Positions 6,267 to 13,385 of a DNA stretch of 13,689 nt are shown piece after piece. The first letter of the stretch is position 1. Every line of letters starts with the position of its first letter. The stretch covers positions 1-13,689 of the forward strand of contig CAJTSL010000075.1 in assembly GCA_910578845.1 (NCBI GenBank), written 5' to 3'. The position numbers and the translations under genes were made by a program. Origin of the DNA: an uncultured Lachnospiraceae bacterium (lineage in GTDB: Bacteria; Bacillota; Clostridia; Lachnospirales; Lachnospiraceae). The notes beneath the pieces were generated by a model. That model was not told where the DNA came from and did not search any database. It was given only the letters and a program-made list of their open reading frames with translations.

Positions 6267-7247
6267 CTAAAAGCTGCTCTCCTTCGCCCGCTGATACTCT
6301 TCCGGCGTTACGCCAATAATTTCACATGCCCTTACTACTTCTACCTTTAAGTTCTTCATAACTGATTCTGCGCTTTTGATTATCCTTAACGCATCGCCTT
6401 TTACCATACCTTCTGCCTTTCCTTCGGTTTTTCCTTCCGCAATCAAATCCTCAATCGCTTTACACATCATATATGAATCCCCTCCATTCCTCTCTTTTTG
6501 TCTTTTTATTAATCTCCTCATATCCATATTCAACATCTTTGCCAACGTCCACGTTGTTTCCTCATCTATAGACATGCATTTACTATCATAGTTTAAATAC
6601 TGGCAAAACGCCTCCTTATCGTTTCTCCTGCTATAAAGTTCAAATAATGTCCTTATCTCACTATGGAAACATTGATAGTCCAGCTCTTCTGACAGGTTCA
6701 AAAAATGCAACGGATACTCTGGAATAAGTCTTTTTAATGCGCTGGCAAGAGTCTCATCTTCTCCAAAGCAGATCATATCATGCAAGCTTTTAGCTCCCAG
6801 CCATTTATCTTCTCCCCAATATACCACAAGAGTCACAACTGGATATAGACGGTCAGCTTTTGTTACCTTGGATAAAAACTCCCCGGCTTCCGTAAAATCT
6901 CTTCCCCGAAGCTTATCCCTATTTTCCCTTTTAATTTCTTTTAACTGTCTGTCATAAGCAAGCGCCTCCTGCATCATCACGCGCACAGGCATACTATAAT
7001 CAACCTTCTCCTGGTTAGCTACCACCCATACTGCAAATATGCTACCGTCCTTCGTCTGTTTCATAGCAATATCATTCGTCCGTTCCAATACCACAAGAGC
7101 ATCTGATTTTGCCTGTACCGTATCTACCCCTTGTAGCTCGTCCGCCTGAATCATCTGCGCTCCCTGGAACACACTTCCATTAATTAGGTCAGCATACCTT
7201 CTGCTGTCAGAAAAATAGTCTTTTAACGTAATGTCCTTTTTCCCCAT
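6267..7247 (-). CDS. Rpn-family (PD-(D/E)XK) recombination-promoting nuclease/putative transposase
   Basis: Clostridial member of the Rpn / PD-(D/E)XK nuclease-family transposase group, linked in the family to RecA-independent recombination. The 326 residues show the subfamily landmarks: YADLINGSVFQG near 18-29, ERTNDI with the likely active-site Asp59, VDYSMPVRVMM near 82-92, YPVVTLVVYWGE in the middle, and the usual C-terminal EGK repeats (GKTEGKAEG) followed by a helical tail ending in ITPEEYQRAK-like residues. Relatives usually read IENQ at the second active-site motif; here it is VANQ, so the Glu is replaced by Ala77 and the protein may be catalytically dead. AAAGGAGGC precedes the ATG at good spacing. 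No inverted-repeat ends of an insertion sequence are seen, and it appears full length. Confidence 0.88.
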   Translation of the reverse strand: MGKKDITLKDYFSDSRRYADLINGSVFQGAQMIQADELQGVDTVQAKSDALVVLERTNDIAMKQTKDGSIFAVWVVANQEKVDYSMPVRVMMQEALAYDRQLKEIKRENRDKLRGRDFTEAGEFLSKVTKADRLYPVVTLVVYWGEDKWLGAKSLHDMICFGEDETLASALKRLIPEYPLHFLNLSEELDYQCFHSEIRTLFELYSRRNDKEAFCQYLNYDSKCMSIDEETTWTLAKMLNMDMRRLIKRQKERNGGDSYMMCKAIEDLIAEGKTEGKAEGMVKGDALRIIKSAESVMKNLKVEVVRACEIIGVTPEEYQRAKESSF

Positions 7248-7260
7248 ACTGCCTCCTTTA

Positions 7261-7295
7261 CAGAAGGCGTTCCTATCTATTTACGAAACCTTCTG
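7261..7295 (-). other. Hairpin just upstream of the rpn ribosome binding site
   Basis: CAGAAGG (7261-7267) and CCTTCTG (7289-7295) form a perfect 7-bp inverted repeat with a 21-base loop. The second arm in the leftward RNA ends only three bases before AAGGAGG. It could affect translation initiation or be a chance repeat. Confidence 0.3.
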
Positions 7296-7478
7296 CCTTA
7301 TTCTTTTATCTACAGGTAATTTACTCTGCTAAGTTGATTTGGAATATAAAGCATGATTTCGTTTGAAGATCGTGATGAAACAGATGCCAAAGCCATATGC
7401 TGCAATTGAAACAAACCCCAATGCAGAAAGCGGCAGGTATTTACTATTATTAAGAAATGAAATGTATGCTTTTTGGAT

Positions 7479-7507
7479 ATTATAGCACGTCATATATAAT
7501 TTGTCAC
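7479..7507 (-). promoter_or_regulatory. Strong leftward promoter
   Basis: GTGACA (7502-7507) and TATAAT (7479-7484) on the minus strand are 17 bp apart, with TG one base before the -10 (extended -10). Initiation near 7472 would give the rpn gene a leader of about 225 bases. No intact gene was recognised in that leader, although a frame with a membrane-helix-like stretch runs from about 7489 to 7329 without a ribosome binding site. Confidence 0.6.
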
Positions 7508-7587
7508 TATATTTTATCCAGAAGACATATAATCTTCCGGAAAGCCATCCGATAAGATGCTTCGCACAACTTACCGCAAAAGCCGAG

Positions 7588-7616
7588 TTGCCACCGCTTT
7601 CATTTCGTTGTATAAT
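7588..7616 (+). promoter_or_regulatory. Probable ktrB promoter
   Basis: TTGCCA (7588-7593) and TATAAT (7611-7616) lie 17 bp apart. The -10 is perfect and the -35 matches 5 of 6 bases. Transcription would begin near 7623, after the ATG at 7557 and before the ATG at 7674, so it argues for the downstream start of ktrB. Confidence 0.65.
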
Positions 7617-7673
7617 GCATATGATTATTATGCAAAATTTACCATATCCGGTAAGAAAGGGTCGCATAATCGT

Positions 7674-9026
7674 ATGAAAAAACACAGGCTCACTACTACC
7701 AGAATCATAATGCTCGGTTTCTTTTTGGGCGCGGTCATCGGCACAATATGCCTAATGCTCCCTATTAGCGCAAGACAAGGACAGGACGTCCCTTTTTTTG
7801 ACGCTTTATTCGTTGCTATGTCAAGCATCTGTGTCACCGGGCTATCAACGGTTAATATCGGGCAGACATTCTCTACATTCGGCCAGGTGATCATCCTACT
7901 CCTCATCCAGTTTGGCGGCCTGGGCATTGTGACATTCACGACTATCGTATTATATATCTTCCGCCGCAGGATTACGCTTTCTGACAGAATGTTAATCCAA
8001 AGCGCCTATAACCTTGATACATTGTCAGGTTTGGTAAAACTGACAATTAGGATCCTTAAAGTAACGTTATGCCTGGAAGGACTGGGTGCCATCGGATATG
8101 CGTTCGTTTTCATCCCTGCATATGGCATACAGGGAATCTGGTTCAGTATCTTTCATGCAGTTTCAGCTTTCTGTAATGCCGGCATCGACCTTTTAGGCGG
8201 CAACAGTTTCTGTCAATATGCCGATAACTTCATCATAAACTTCACTACTATCTTCCTGATCATCCTAAGCGGATTAGGTTTTCCAGTATACTGGGAAGTC
8301 GTAAGGGTCACAACTTCCCGCTTACGCAAGCGTCAGACTCCCTATGTCCGTAAAATGAACCTGCATACGAAAATCGTCCTTCTTGCGACTTTGTTCTTCG
8401 TTGTAACAGGCGCCATTCTTACGCTGTTGTTCGAATATGATAATCCTGATACGCTCGGCGCCATGAGCATGCCACACAAGCTGATGGCCTCCCTGTTCCA
8501 GTCCGTTACGCTGCGCACCGCCGGTTTTGCAACGATTTCACAGGAATATTTCAGGCCGGCATCTTGCCTTGTATATCTGATTTTCATGTTCGTCGGCGGC
8601 TCTCCTGCCGGTACGGCAGGCGGCGTCAAGACGGTCACGATTACGTTGCTGATTGCTTCCATGTTCGCCAACATCAAAGGGAAAAATAATGTCATCGTCA
8701 TGAACCGGAAAATTTCAGACGATACCATCAGAAGATGCGTCGCTATCGTCACTTTTTCGCTTTCCTCGCTATTCGTGCTGACGATAGCCCTCCTGGCGGT
8801 ACAACAAAGCAATTTTCTGGATACGTTATACGAGATGACTTCTGCAATCGCCACTGTCGGTCTATCAAGAGGCCTGACCGGGTCTTTGCATCCCATAGGG
8901 AAACTGATTGTCACCCTGACCATGTATTTGGGACGCATCGGCCCCATAACGTTTGCCCTTGCCTTTAACAGCCATACAACGGCTGACAATATTTCCTGTG
9001 CGGAGAGCAAAGTCATCATCGGCTAA
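7674..9026 (+). CDS. ktrB: TrkH/KtrB-family potassium uptake channel subunit
   Basis: Ion-conducting membrane subunit of a Ktr-type K+ uptake system (Na+-coupled in studied homologues), gated by the RCK protein encoded next. The 450 residues hold the fourfold M1-P-M2 repeat. The four filter loops are CVTGLS (53-58), FCNAGI (166-171), RTAGFA (281-286) and ATVGLS (393-398), each keeping the key glycine. A Gly-rich GGSPAGTAGG stretch (308-317) in the third M2 region matches the gating loop known in KtrB. The C-terminus ends ESKVIIG, as in relatives. The frame is open further upstream (to an ATG at 7557), but that region is not hydrophobic, lies before the promoter and does not resemble the family; MKKHRLTTTRIIMLGF is the normal start. 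Confidence 0.95.
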   Translation: MKKHRLTTTRIIMLGFFLGAVIGTICLMLPISARQGQDVPFFDALFVAMSSICVTGLSTVNIGQTFSTFGQVIILLLIQFGGLGIVTFTTIVLYIFRRRITLSDRMLIQSAYNLDTLSGLVKLTIRILKVTLCLEGLGAIGYAFVFIPAYGIQGIWFSIFHAVSAFCNAGIDLLGGNSFCQYADNFIINFTTIFLIILSGLGFPVYWEVVRVTTSRLRKRQTPYVRKMNLHTKIVLLATLFFVVTGAILTLLFEYDNPDTLGAMSMPHKLMASLFQSVTLRTAGFATISQEYFRPASCLVYLIFMFVGGSPAGTAGGVKTVTITLLIASMFANIKGKNNVIVMNRKISDDTIRRCVAIVTFSLSSLFVLTIALLAVQQSNFLDTLYEMTSAIATVGLSRGLTGSLHPIGKLIVTLTMYLGRIGPITFALAFNSHTTADNISCAESKVIIG

Positions 9027-9030
9027 ACCT

Positions 9031-9123
9031 ATGAACATAGAAAAAGAAGACGGCAAAGCAGGGTTTTGGGAAAGCAAAGCGATATCATACCAAGAATACA
9101 ACGGTAACTTTTACCAATTATGA
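9031..9123 (+). CDS. Micro-ORF of 30 codons between ktrB and ktrA
   Basis: The ktrB-ktrA spacer is unusually long for partner genes, and an ATG-TGA frame occupies most of it, starting five bases after the ktrB stop. It begins MNIEKEDGKAGFWESKAI and ends NGNFYQL. There is no recognisable ribosome binding site, so expression would need coupling to ktrB termination. It resembles no family I know. It may be a small protein, a coupling leader, or chance. Confidence 0.2.
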   Translation: MNIEKEDGKAGFWESKAISYQEYNGNFYQL

Positions 9124-9148
9124 ATTCCAGGAAAGGCAGGTTATCCTC

Positions 9149-9838
9149 ATGAAAAAGAGCACACAGAAAGAATATATTGTCATTGGCCTTGGCAGATTCG
9201 GCCGCAGCGTAGCAAAGCAATTAGAAGCAAACGGCTGCAAAGTACTTGCCATCGACCGTCGCGAACAGCCAGTCAAACAAATTGCAGAGTACGTGACGCT
9301 TGCCATGTGCGTGGATGTCACGAATGAAGATTCCCTAGAAGAGCTGGGTGGGAAAAACTTCGATGGAGCAGTCATTTCCATCGGGCATAGCTTAGAAGCC
9401 TCCGTGCTAACTGCGATTTGGGCCAAAGAACAGGGGATCAAACAGATCATTGCCAAAGCATATGATGAGACACAGGGAAAAATATTGACTAAAATAGGTG
9501 TAGACGAAATTGTTTACCCGGAAAATGAAATGGGCGTCCACCTGGCAAATAATCTCGCCTTCAACAACTTATTCGATGCCATCGAACTGACTTCGGAATA
9601 TTCCATTGCCGATGTCTGCGCCCTTCGAAGCTGGACCGGGAAAAATCTCAAGGAATTAAAGCTTCGCGAAAAGTATGGAGTCAATGTCGTTGCTATTAAG
9701 CGGGCCGGTACCTTAATCATTAACCCTCCTGCGGACGCGCCGACCCAGAAAAGCGATGTCTTCGTCCTTCTTGGCATGAACAATACGCTACAGAAAATAG
9801 CCAATGCCTACCATTCCGACAAAGAAAAGCAATCATAA
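9149..9838 (+). CDS. ktrA: TrkA/KtrA-family potassium uptake RCK regulatory subunit
   Basis: Cytoplasmic gating ring subunit that binds nucleotides and opens or closes KtrB. The N-terminal RCK domain (about 8-130) has a Rossmann GLGRFG (13-18) and Asp36 at the end of strand 2, the usual ribose-contacting acidic residue. The RCK_C/TrkA_C domain follows at about 140-220; in several Firmicutes this domain binds c-di-AMP, which is plausible but not shown here. The length of 229 is typical of single-RCK KtrA proteins. GGAAAGGCAGG lies 8 bases upstream of the ATG. It is on the same strand as ktrB, 122 bp behind it, with no terminator between, so one transcript is expected. Confidence 0.95.
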   Translation: MKKSTQKEYIVIGLGRFGRSVAKQLEANGCKVLAIDRREQPVKQIAEYVTLAMCVDVTNEDSLEELGGKNFDGAVISIGHSLEASVLTAIWAKEQGIKQIIAKAYDETQGKILTKIGVDEIVYPENEMGVHLANNLAFNNLFDAIELTSEYSIADVCALRSWTGKNLKELKLREKYGVNVVAIKRAGTLIINPPADAPTQKSDVFVLLGMNNTLQKIANAYHSDKEKQS

Positions 9839-9843
9839 TCATT

Positions 9844-9871
9844 AAAACAGCCGCCGGAATCCCGGCGGCTG
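9844..9871 (-). terminator. Intrinsic terminator between convergent ktrA and tex
   Basis: CAGCCGCCGG (9848-9857) and CCGGCGGCTG (9862-9871) form a perfect 10-bp, GC-rich stem with a 4-base loop. Read leftward it is followed by TTTTAATG, so it best serves tex. Read rightward the stem is followed by GAAACTTAC, with no T tract, so it would be a weak stop for ktrA. Confidence 0.75.
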
Positions 9872-9890
9872 AAACTTACTGAACAGATCT

Positions 9891-12281
9891 TTATCCTTTT
9901 GGCTGAACGTCTTTGCCTATCTTCATTGTCAAGGCAATTCTCTTTTTCTCCATATCGACGGAAAGGACTTGTACATCCACTACATCACCTACACTGACAG
10001 CCTCTAACGGATGCTTGATGAACTTATCCGTCATTTGGGATACATGTACAAGGCCATCCTGATGTACCCCGATATCCACAAATGCGCCAAAATCAATGAC
10101 ATTGCGGACTGTGCCTTTCAAAATCATGCCTGGCTTTAAGTCTTTCATATCTAATACGTCGCTTCTTAAAATCGGGGCAGGCATATCATCCCTCGGGTCT
10201 CTGGCTGGCTTCTCCAATTCCTTCAAAATATCTGTCAGCGTAATCTCACCGATTCCCAGTTCCTCAGCCAGCTTCTTCTTGTCTTTGATCTTCTTCTCCA
10301 AGCTGCTGATGGAAGCCTCAGCTCCTTTAGCATCCTGCTTTGCCGTCTCCTTTTTCTCAGCTTTCCCAGGATTTTCTAACGAAACGCCTCCCATTGCTGC
10401 GGCTAGGGCCCTGCCCATCGCCGTATTCGTGTTACGGATGACAATTTCTTTCTGTTTTTTAACAGGTTTTTCTTTGGCTGCGACTGCTTTTTTACCTGCG
10501 GCTTTCTCTGCCGCCGCTTTCTTCTGTGCCTCTTTGACGTCCGCCATCGTCAGTCCCATCTTATCTAAGAGCAGCTTCGCCGCCTCGTAAGATTCCGGGT
10601 GTACGCTTGTAGCATCTAACGGGTTGTCCCCGTCCGTAATCCGCATGAACCCTGCACACTGCTCGAATGCCTTCGGCCCTAGTTTCGCCACTTTCAAAAG
10701 CTGTTTCCTATCTGTAAAACGCCCGTTTGTCTCTCTATATTCCACGATATTCCTGGCTATCACTTTCGTAACGCCGGATACATATTCTAACAAAGAGGCT
10801 GATGCTGTATTCAAATCCACTCCTACTTTATTCACACTATCTTCCACAACGCCGTTTAACGCTTCGCTTAGCTTTTTCTGGTTCATGTCATGCTGGTACT
10901 GTCCTACGCCGATAGATTTCGGATCAATCTTCACCAGTTCAGCAAGCGGGTCTTGCAAACGCCTCGCTATAGAAGCCGCGCTTCTTTGCCCGACGTCAAA
11001 GTTCGGGAATTCTTCAGTCGCAAGCTTGCTTGCAGAATATACGGATGCTCCCGCTTCATTGACAATGACATACTGTACCGGCATATCCAATTCTTTTAGC
11101 AATTCTACAATGACCTGTTCCGATTCCCTAGATGCCGTACCATTGCCTACGGAAATCAAAGAAACATGATATTTCTTGATCAGCTTCTTCAGCTCCGCCT
11201 TCGCTTCCTCTACTTTATTCTGCGGCGCGGTCGGATAGATGACTTTGGTATCCAATACTTTCCCCGTCTCATCGACTACGGCAAGCTTACAGCCTGTCCG
11301 GAATGCAGGATCCCATCCAAGCACGACTTTCCCGGCGATCGGCGGCTGCAATAAAAGCTGTTCCAGATTTTTGCCAAATACAGAAATCGCTCCATCCTCC
11401 GCTTTCTCCGTCAAATCATTACGGATTTCCCTTTCAATTGCAGGTGCAATCAATCTGACATAGCTGTCAGATATTACCTCTTCCAAAACCGGCGTTGTGA
11501 CAGGATTGTCGTTTTTTATGACCTTTGTACGCAAGAACTGTAGTATTCGTTCTTCCGGCGCGGCAACCTTGATCGTCAGGATCTTCTCATTTTCCCCCCT
11601 GTTAATAGCGAGAATACGATGTCCTGCCGCCTTTTTGACAGGTTCTTCATAATCATAATACATTTCATATACGCTCTGCGCTTTTTCATCTTTTGCAAGA
11701 CTGACAAGTTTGCCCTCTTCCATCGTAATGTTACGGATATAAATACGGTAATCCGCTTCATCGGAAATCATTTCCGCAATAATATCCTTGGCGCCCTGGA
11801 TTGCCTCCTCTACAGTCTTGACCGCTTTGGCAGCGTCCTCGTCCTCATGCAGGTATTTTGCCGCCTCTTCTTCGATTGGCGCATTGGCCTCCTGTGCCAA
11901 GATATAATCTGCCAAGCCGCCTAGCCCCTTCTCTTTTGCCACGCTTGCCCTGGTCTTTCTCTTCGGCCGATATGGGCGGTACAGGTCGTCCACCACTACC
12001 ATAGTCTCCGCCTGGACAATCCTCTCTTTTAATTCTTCCGTCAGTTTCCCCTGTTCCTCAATGCTCTTTAAAACTTGCTCCTTCTTCTCTTCCAGATTCC
12101 GAAGGTACGTCAGCCTCTCGTACAAATCACGCAACACTTCGTCATTCAAAGAACCGGTAGCCTCTTTGCGGTATCTGGAGATAAAAGGAATGGTATTTCC
12201 TTCATCTATCAGTTTCACAGCAGCTTCCACCTGCCATTTTTCTACCTTCAGTTCCTCTTTCAGTTTTAAAATAATATCCAT
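9891..12281 (-). CDS. tex: Tex-family S1 RNA-binding protein
   Basis: Tex is a widely conserved nucleic-acid-binding protein connected to transcription and, in some bacteria, to toxin gene expression and stress survival; its molecular role is not settled. The 796 residues show the family order: helical N-terminal region (about 1-190) with IPFISRYRKEATGSL near 31-45 and DDLYRPYRPKRKTRA near 98-112, a YqgF-like RNase H fold (about 317-455, GWDPAFRTGCK and VGNGTASRES), helix-hairpin-helix region (about 485-550, GVDLNTAS and LGPKAFEQ), and a C-terminal S1 domain (about 717-787, GTVRNVIDFGAFVDIG). Between about 585 and 670 lies a Lys/Ala-rich linker that makes it longer than typical homologues. 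ATAAGG sits 7 bases before the ATG. It is convergent with ktrA and appears monocistronic. Confidence 0.96.
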   Translation of the reverse strand: MDIILKLKEELKVEKWQVEAAVKLIDEGNTIPFISRYRKEATGSLNDEVLRDLYERLTYLRNLEEKKEQVLKSIEEQGKLTEELKERIVQAETMVVVDDLYRPYRPKRKTRASVAKEKGLGGLADYILAQEANAPIEEEAAKYLHEDEDAAKAVKTVEEAIQGAKDIIAEMISDEADYRIYIRNITMEEGKLVSLAKDEKAQSVYEMYYDYEEPVKKAAGHRILAINRGENEKILTIKVAAPEERILQFLRTKVIKNDNPVTTPVLEEVISDSYVRLIAPAIEREIRNDLTEKAEDGAISVFGKNLEQLLLQPPIAGKVVLGWDPAFRTGCKLAVVDETGKVLDTKVIYPTAPQNKVEEAKAELKKLIKKYHVSLISVGNGTASRESEQVIVELLKELDMPVQYVIVNEAGASVYSASKLATEEFPNFDVGQRSAASIARRLQDPLAELVKIDPKSIGVGQYQHDMNQKKLSEALNGVVEDSVNKVGVDLNTASASLLEYVSGVTKVIARNIVEYRETNGRFTDRKQLLKVAKLGPKAFEQCAGFMRITDGDNPLDATSVHPESYEAAKLLLDKMGLTMADVKEAQKKAAAEKAAGKKAVAAKEKPVKKQKEIVIRNTNTAMGRALAAAMGGVSLENPGKAEKKETAKQDAKGAEASISSLEKKIKDKKKLAEELGIGEITLTDILKELEKPARDPRDDMPAPILRSDVLDMKDLKPGMILKGTVRNVIDFGAFVDIGVHQDGLVHVSQMTDKFIKHPLEAVSVGDVVDVQVLSVDMEKKRIALTMKIGKDVQPKG

Positions 12282-12328
12282 TTTGGTACCTTATCCCCTT
12301 CTTGATATGTTTCTATGTTCCTAACATA

Positions 12329-12359
12329 ATACTATCCCATTATCAGGGATTTTTGTCAA
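12329..12359 (-). promoter_or_regulatory. Probable tex promoter
   Basis: A perfect -35 TTGACA (12354-12359, minus strand) is followed after 19 bp by TAGTAT (12329-12334, 5 of 6 bases of TATAAT). The spacing is longer than ideal. The start would be about 40 bases upstream of the tex ATG. Confidence 0.45.
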
Positions 12360-12551
12360 GGGCAGGCATCTAACGCCGTCAGGATTATCAAGTCCGGCTA
12401 CTGTACCGTCATCCCGGATGCCACTCTACAGTTTGCCACCATTCTGTATCCCGATAGAAATCCGTGTAGTGTTCTCACACTCCTTCGAGCAGACAGCCCA
12501 TCGAACATCGTTTTTTTATTCAATGGACGTATTTGCCTTCTCATAATTTAT
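12360..12551. other. Intergenic stretch with an open, start-less reading frame
   Basis: Between the tex promoter and the radical SAM gene no intact gene is seen. A plus-strand frame is open from 12330 to a TAA at 12561-12563 without an ATG; its middle reads RIIKSGYCTVIPDATLQFAT and then LYPDRNPCSVLTLL, which looks protein-like and more GC-rich than the flanks. It may be a decayed gene fragment or an unrecognised structured RNA on either strand. I cannot assign it to a family. Confidence 0.3.
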
Positions 12552-13385
12552 CTATTGATTATTTAATTTCTCCTTAACAAGTTTTTCATGGTAAAAGTAA
12601 TTGACATAATCTAATCCCAGTTCATCACAATACGTGTTGAGCAAATCAGCCAGCGTATCCCAATATGTATTATCTTTATTTAAATAAATTGCTTCATATT
12701 TTTCTTTTAAGTCTGGATAGTGTGCATTGATATAAGAAAGGATGCTGCTTTTATATTCCCCTCTAAGATTCAGATTTTCAAACCAATATTCACATACATT
12801 CTCTTTCGTACTATCAATGATGTCTTTCCATTCTGTGATATACGGAAAAATAGGAGACATAAATAAAACCGTATGGATACCCACATTATGTAATTTTTCT
12901 ATTGCATGAAGCCTGTCTTTAATGGAACTGCCTTTATCCATATCCGCCCTAAATACGTCATCCAAAGTATTGACTGAAAATGCCACTTTGAGATTAGGCA
13001 TCCTTTTCAATAATTCTATATCCCGTAGAATAAGCATTGATTTTGTTGAAATTGTAATTTGACAGTCTGCATTTAAAAGCTGTTCTAAAATCTTTCTAGT
13101 GATGCCGTATTTCTCCTCGTAAGAATTATAACAATCTGTTACAGACGACATAAAAACAGATTTTCCCTTTAATCTCTTTAGGTTAATAGGTTTTTCACAC
13201 TGCTTAATGTCTATAAATTTCCCCCATTCTTCCTTATGCCCTGTAAACCTTTTCATAAATCTTGCATAGCAGTATTTACAAGCATGAGTACAGCCGACAT
13301 AGGGATTTATCACATAATCACTTGCTGGCAAATTTGATTTCGTTAAATAGTCCTTCGTATTTATTTTTTGTTCTATAATATCCAT
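12552..13385 (-). CDS. SplB-like (SPL-family) radical SAM protein
   Basis: Radical S-adenosylmethionine enzyme of the COG1533/SplB-like group. The cluster-binding motif CTHACKYC gives Cys32, Cys36 and Cys39 (CxxxCxxC), preceded by the typical INPYVGC. Later parts match the group's barrel: KSVFMSSVTDCYNSYE, ITISTKS and VAFSVNTLDD. At 277 residues it is shorter than true spore photoproduct lyases and of the small SplB-like kind whose substrate is unknown, so a DNA-repair function should not be assumed. Its ATG follows the TAG stop of the upstream gene directly, with GGAGG inside the end of that gene, which implies coupled translation. The region is visibly more AT-rich than tex and the ktr genes, consistent with later acquisition. 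Confidence 0.92.
   Translation of the reverse strand: MDIIEQKINTKDYLTKSNLPASDYVINPYVGCTHACKYCYARFMKRFTGHKEEWGKFIDIKQCEKPINLKRLKGKSVFMSSVTDCYNSYEEKYGITRKILEQLLNADCQITISTKSMLILRDIELLKRMPNLKVAFSVNTLDDVFRADMDKGSSIKDRLHAIEKLHNVGIHTVLFMSPIFPYITEWKDIIDSTKENVCEYWFENLNLRGEYKSSILSYINAHYPDLKEKYEAIYLNKDNTYWDTLADLLNTYCDELGLDYVNYFYHEKLVKEKLNNQ

Noticed and set aside
6267..7247. Complete insertion sequence around the Rpn gene
   Set aside because: No terminal inverted repeats or target duplications were found at either side; the gene stands alone between a leader and the riboswitch promoter.
7557..7673. Upstream in-frame start that would lengthen ktrB by 39 residues
   Set aside because: A TTGCCA-N17-TATAAT promoter lies inside this stretch and the extra residues do not fit the family; the ATG at 7674 begins as homologues do.
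7507..7673. c-di-AMP (ydaO-type) riboswitch ahead of the potassium transporter
   Set aside because: None of the conserved aptamer segments were seen and the leader after the promoter is only about 50 bases.
8342..9019. Long minus-strand open frame (225 codons) opposite ktrB
   Set aside because: It is antisense to a clear KtrB coding sequence with all four filter loops, and its translation resembles no protein family.
9844..9871. Bidirectional terminator for ktrA and tex
   Set aside because: Only the leftward direction has a T tract after the stem; the rightward side reads GAAACTTAC.
10096..11169. Two plus-strand frames of 164 and 181 codons opposite tex
   Set aside because: Ser/Phe-rich translations typical of antisense frames; tex is intact on the other strand.
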